NCBI GenBank assembly: GCA_012032975.1
Contig: JAAUPU010000291.1
Coordinates: 1-5,292 of the forward strand
DNA length: 5,292 nt
From: Caldilineaceae bacterium
GTDB taxonomy: Bacteria > Chloroflexota > Anaerolineae > Caldilineales > Caldilineaceae
Direction: 5' to 3'
Shown: in pieces, positions 5,102 to 5,292 of the stretch
How the letters are laid out: every line of letters begins with the position of its first letter
Position numbering within the stretch: the stretch's first letter is position 1
Made by a program: the position numbers and the translations under genes
The notes under the pieces: generated by a model
Told to the model about the DNA's origin: nothing
Seen by the model: the letters and a program-made list of their open reading frames with translations, nothing else
The model's database searches: none

Positions 5102-5292
5102 AACTTTGTGTAGTAATGCGTGAGTGCCAACGAAAATATCAGTTTTGCCTTCACCTTTTAATACTTTTGTTCCAGTAACTAGAGCTATTTTTATGTTTGT
5201 TTTTTCAAAAACAGCACTTAGTGTTTGAAAGTGTTGATTTGCAAGTATTTGGGTCGGAGCCATAATAACCGACTGATAGCCATTAAGAAAAC
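5030..5292 (-). CDS. recG: RecG ATP-dependent DNA helicase, internal fragment from AT-rich DNA
   Basis: The minus strand is open from the window edge and reads NGYQSVIMAPTQILANQHF, then IKIALVTGTKVLKGEGKTDI, FVGTHALLHKVLDFETIGFV and VIDEQHRFGVEQRKR. These are helicase motif Ia (APTQILANQH), the TGT and GTHALL motifs and the Walker B/DExH box DEQH (5068-5057) of RecG, which regresses stalled replication forks and branch-migrates junctions. The Walker A motif would lie beyond 5292. Motif III (the TATPIPRT region) and domain 2 should follow below 5030 but are replaced by dehydrogenase DNA. ATG 5263 is an internal Met of the APT motif, not the real start. The spacer between TGT and DIFVGTHALL is shorter than in E. 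coli RecG, as I recall for Patescibacteria-type RecG. With the low G+C this points to a different source organism, though that origin is an inference. Confidence 0.88.

Noticed and set aside
5021..5292. Horizontal insertion of RecG by a mobile element
   Set aside because: No inverted repeats, target duplication, transposase or integrase is visible at the join, and only a fragment of a housekeeping gene is present.

Overview
This window looks like accessory metabolic DNA from a GC-rich, uncultured-type bacterium. Most genes lie on the + strand and use G/C-ending codons. The gene mix (a SulP anion transporter next to a tandem universal stress protein, an SMP-30/gluconolactonase-type lactonase, a D-2-hydroxyacid dehydrogenase and a decayed DUF5615-type toxin gene) would suit a member of Chloroflexota. 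That assignment is an impression from gene content and protein style, not a database result. The last ~260 bases are different DNA: about 35% G+C (hand count 63 of 180 over 5101-5280) and coding on the opposite strand for a piece of RecG helicase. They probably come from another organism.

Layout. (1) 2-625: one open frame made of two unrelated halves. The first ~90 codons are the catalytic part of a short-chain dehydrogenase of the HSD17B4/multifunctional-enzyme type. The remaining ~116 codons are the C-terminus of an FAD-dependent amine oxidase. They meet at a shared Gly-Ala-Leu-Phe-Gly stretch near 263-277. (2) 626-1035: a gene-poor spacer holding a decayed minus-strand DUF5615-like gene and a 15-bp palindrome just upstream of the transporter. 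(3) 1036-3417: a two-gene operon, a SulP transporter with a STAS domain and then a tandem universal stress protein. The second gene is interrupted by one extra G in a G4 run. (4) 3418-3524: a short spacer with an extended -10-like promoter and nine 7-bp units in perfect register filling the predicted leader. (5) 3525-4409: an intact SMP-30/gluconolactonase-family lactonase with a GTG start and a strong Shine-Dalgarno. (6) 4410-4573: a spacer with a hairpin and AATTCGTG repeats. (7) 4574-about 5027: the N-terminal ~150 residues of a D-2-hydroxyacid dehydrogenase, cut off before its NAD-binding Rossmann fold. (8) about 5030-5292: the RecG fragment on the minus strand.

How the genes may work together. 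SulP and the stress protein probably form one transcription unit, with anion uptake coupled to a nucleotide-binding stress protein. The lactonase and the hydroxyacid dehydrogenase are plausible partners in sugar-acid or lactone catabolism, but the second is incomplete.

The main result is structural. Both gene fusions have abrupt breakpoints about 265 bases from each end of the window, at short stretches that could belong to either partner, and a homopolymer indel breaks the Usp gene. Together these suggest a metagenomic contig with chimeric ends and an indel error, rather than novel fusion proteins. I found no convincing undescribed biological system. The biologically most interesting non-coding element is the heptamer array in the leader of the lactonase gene.
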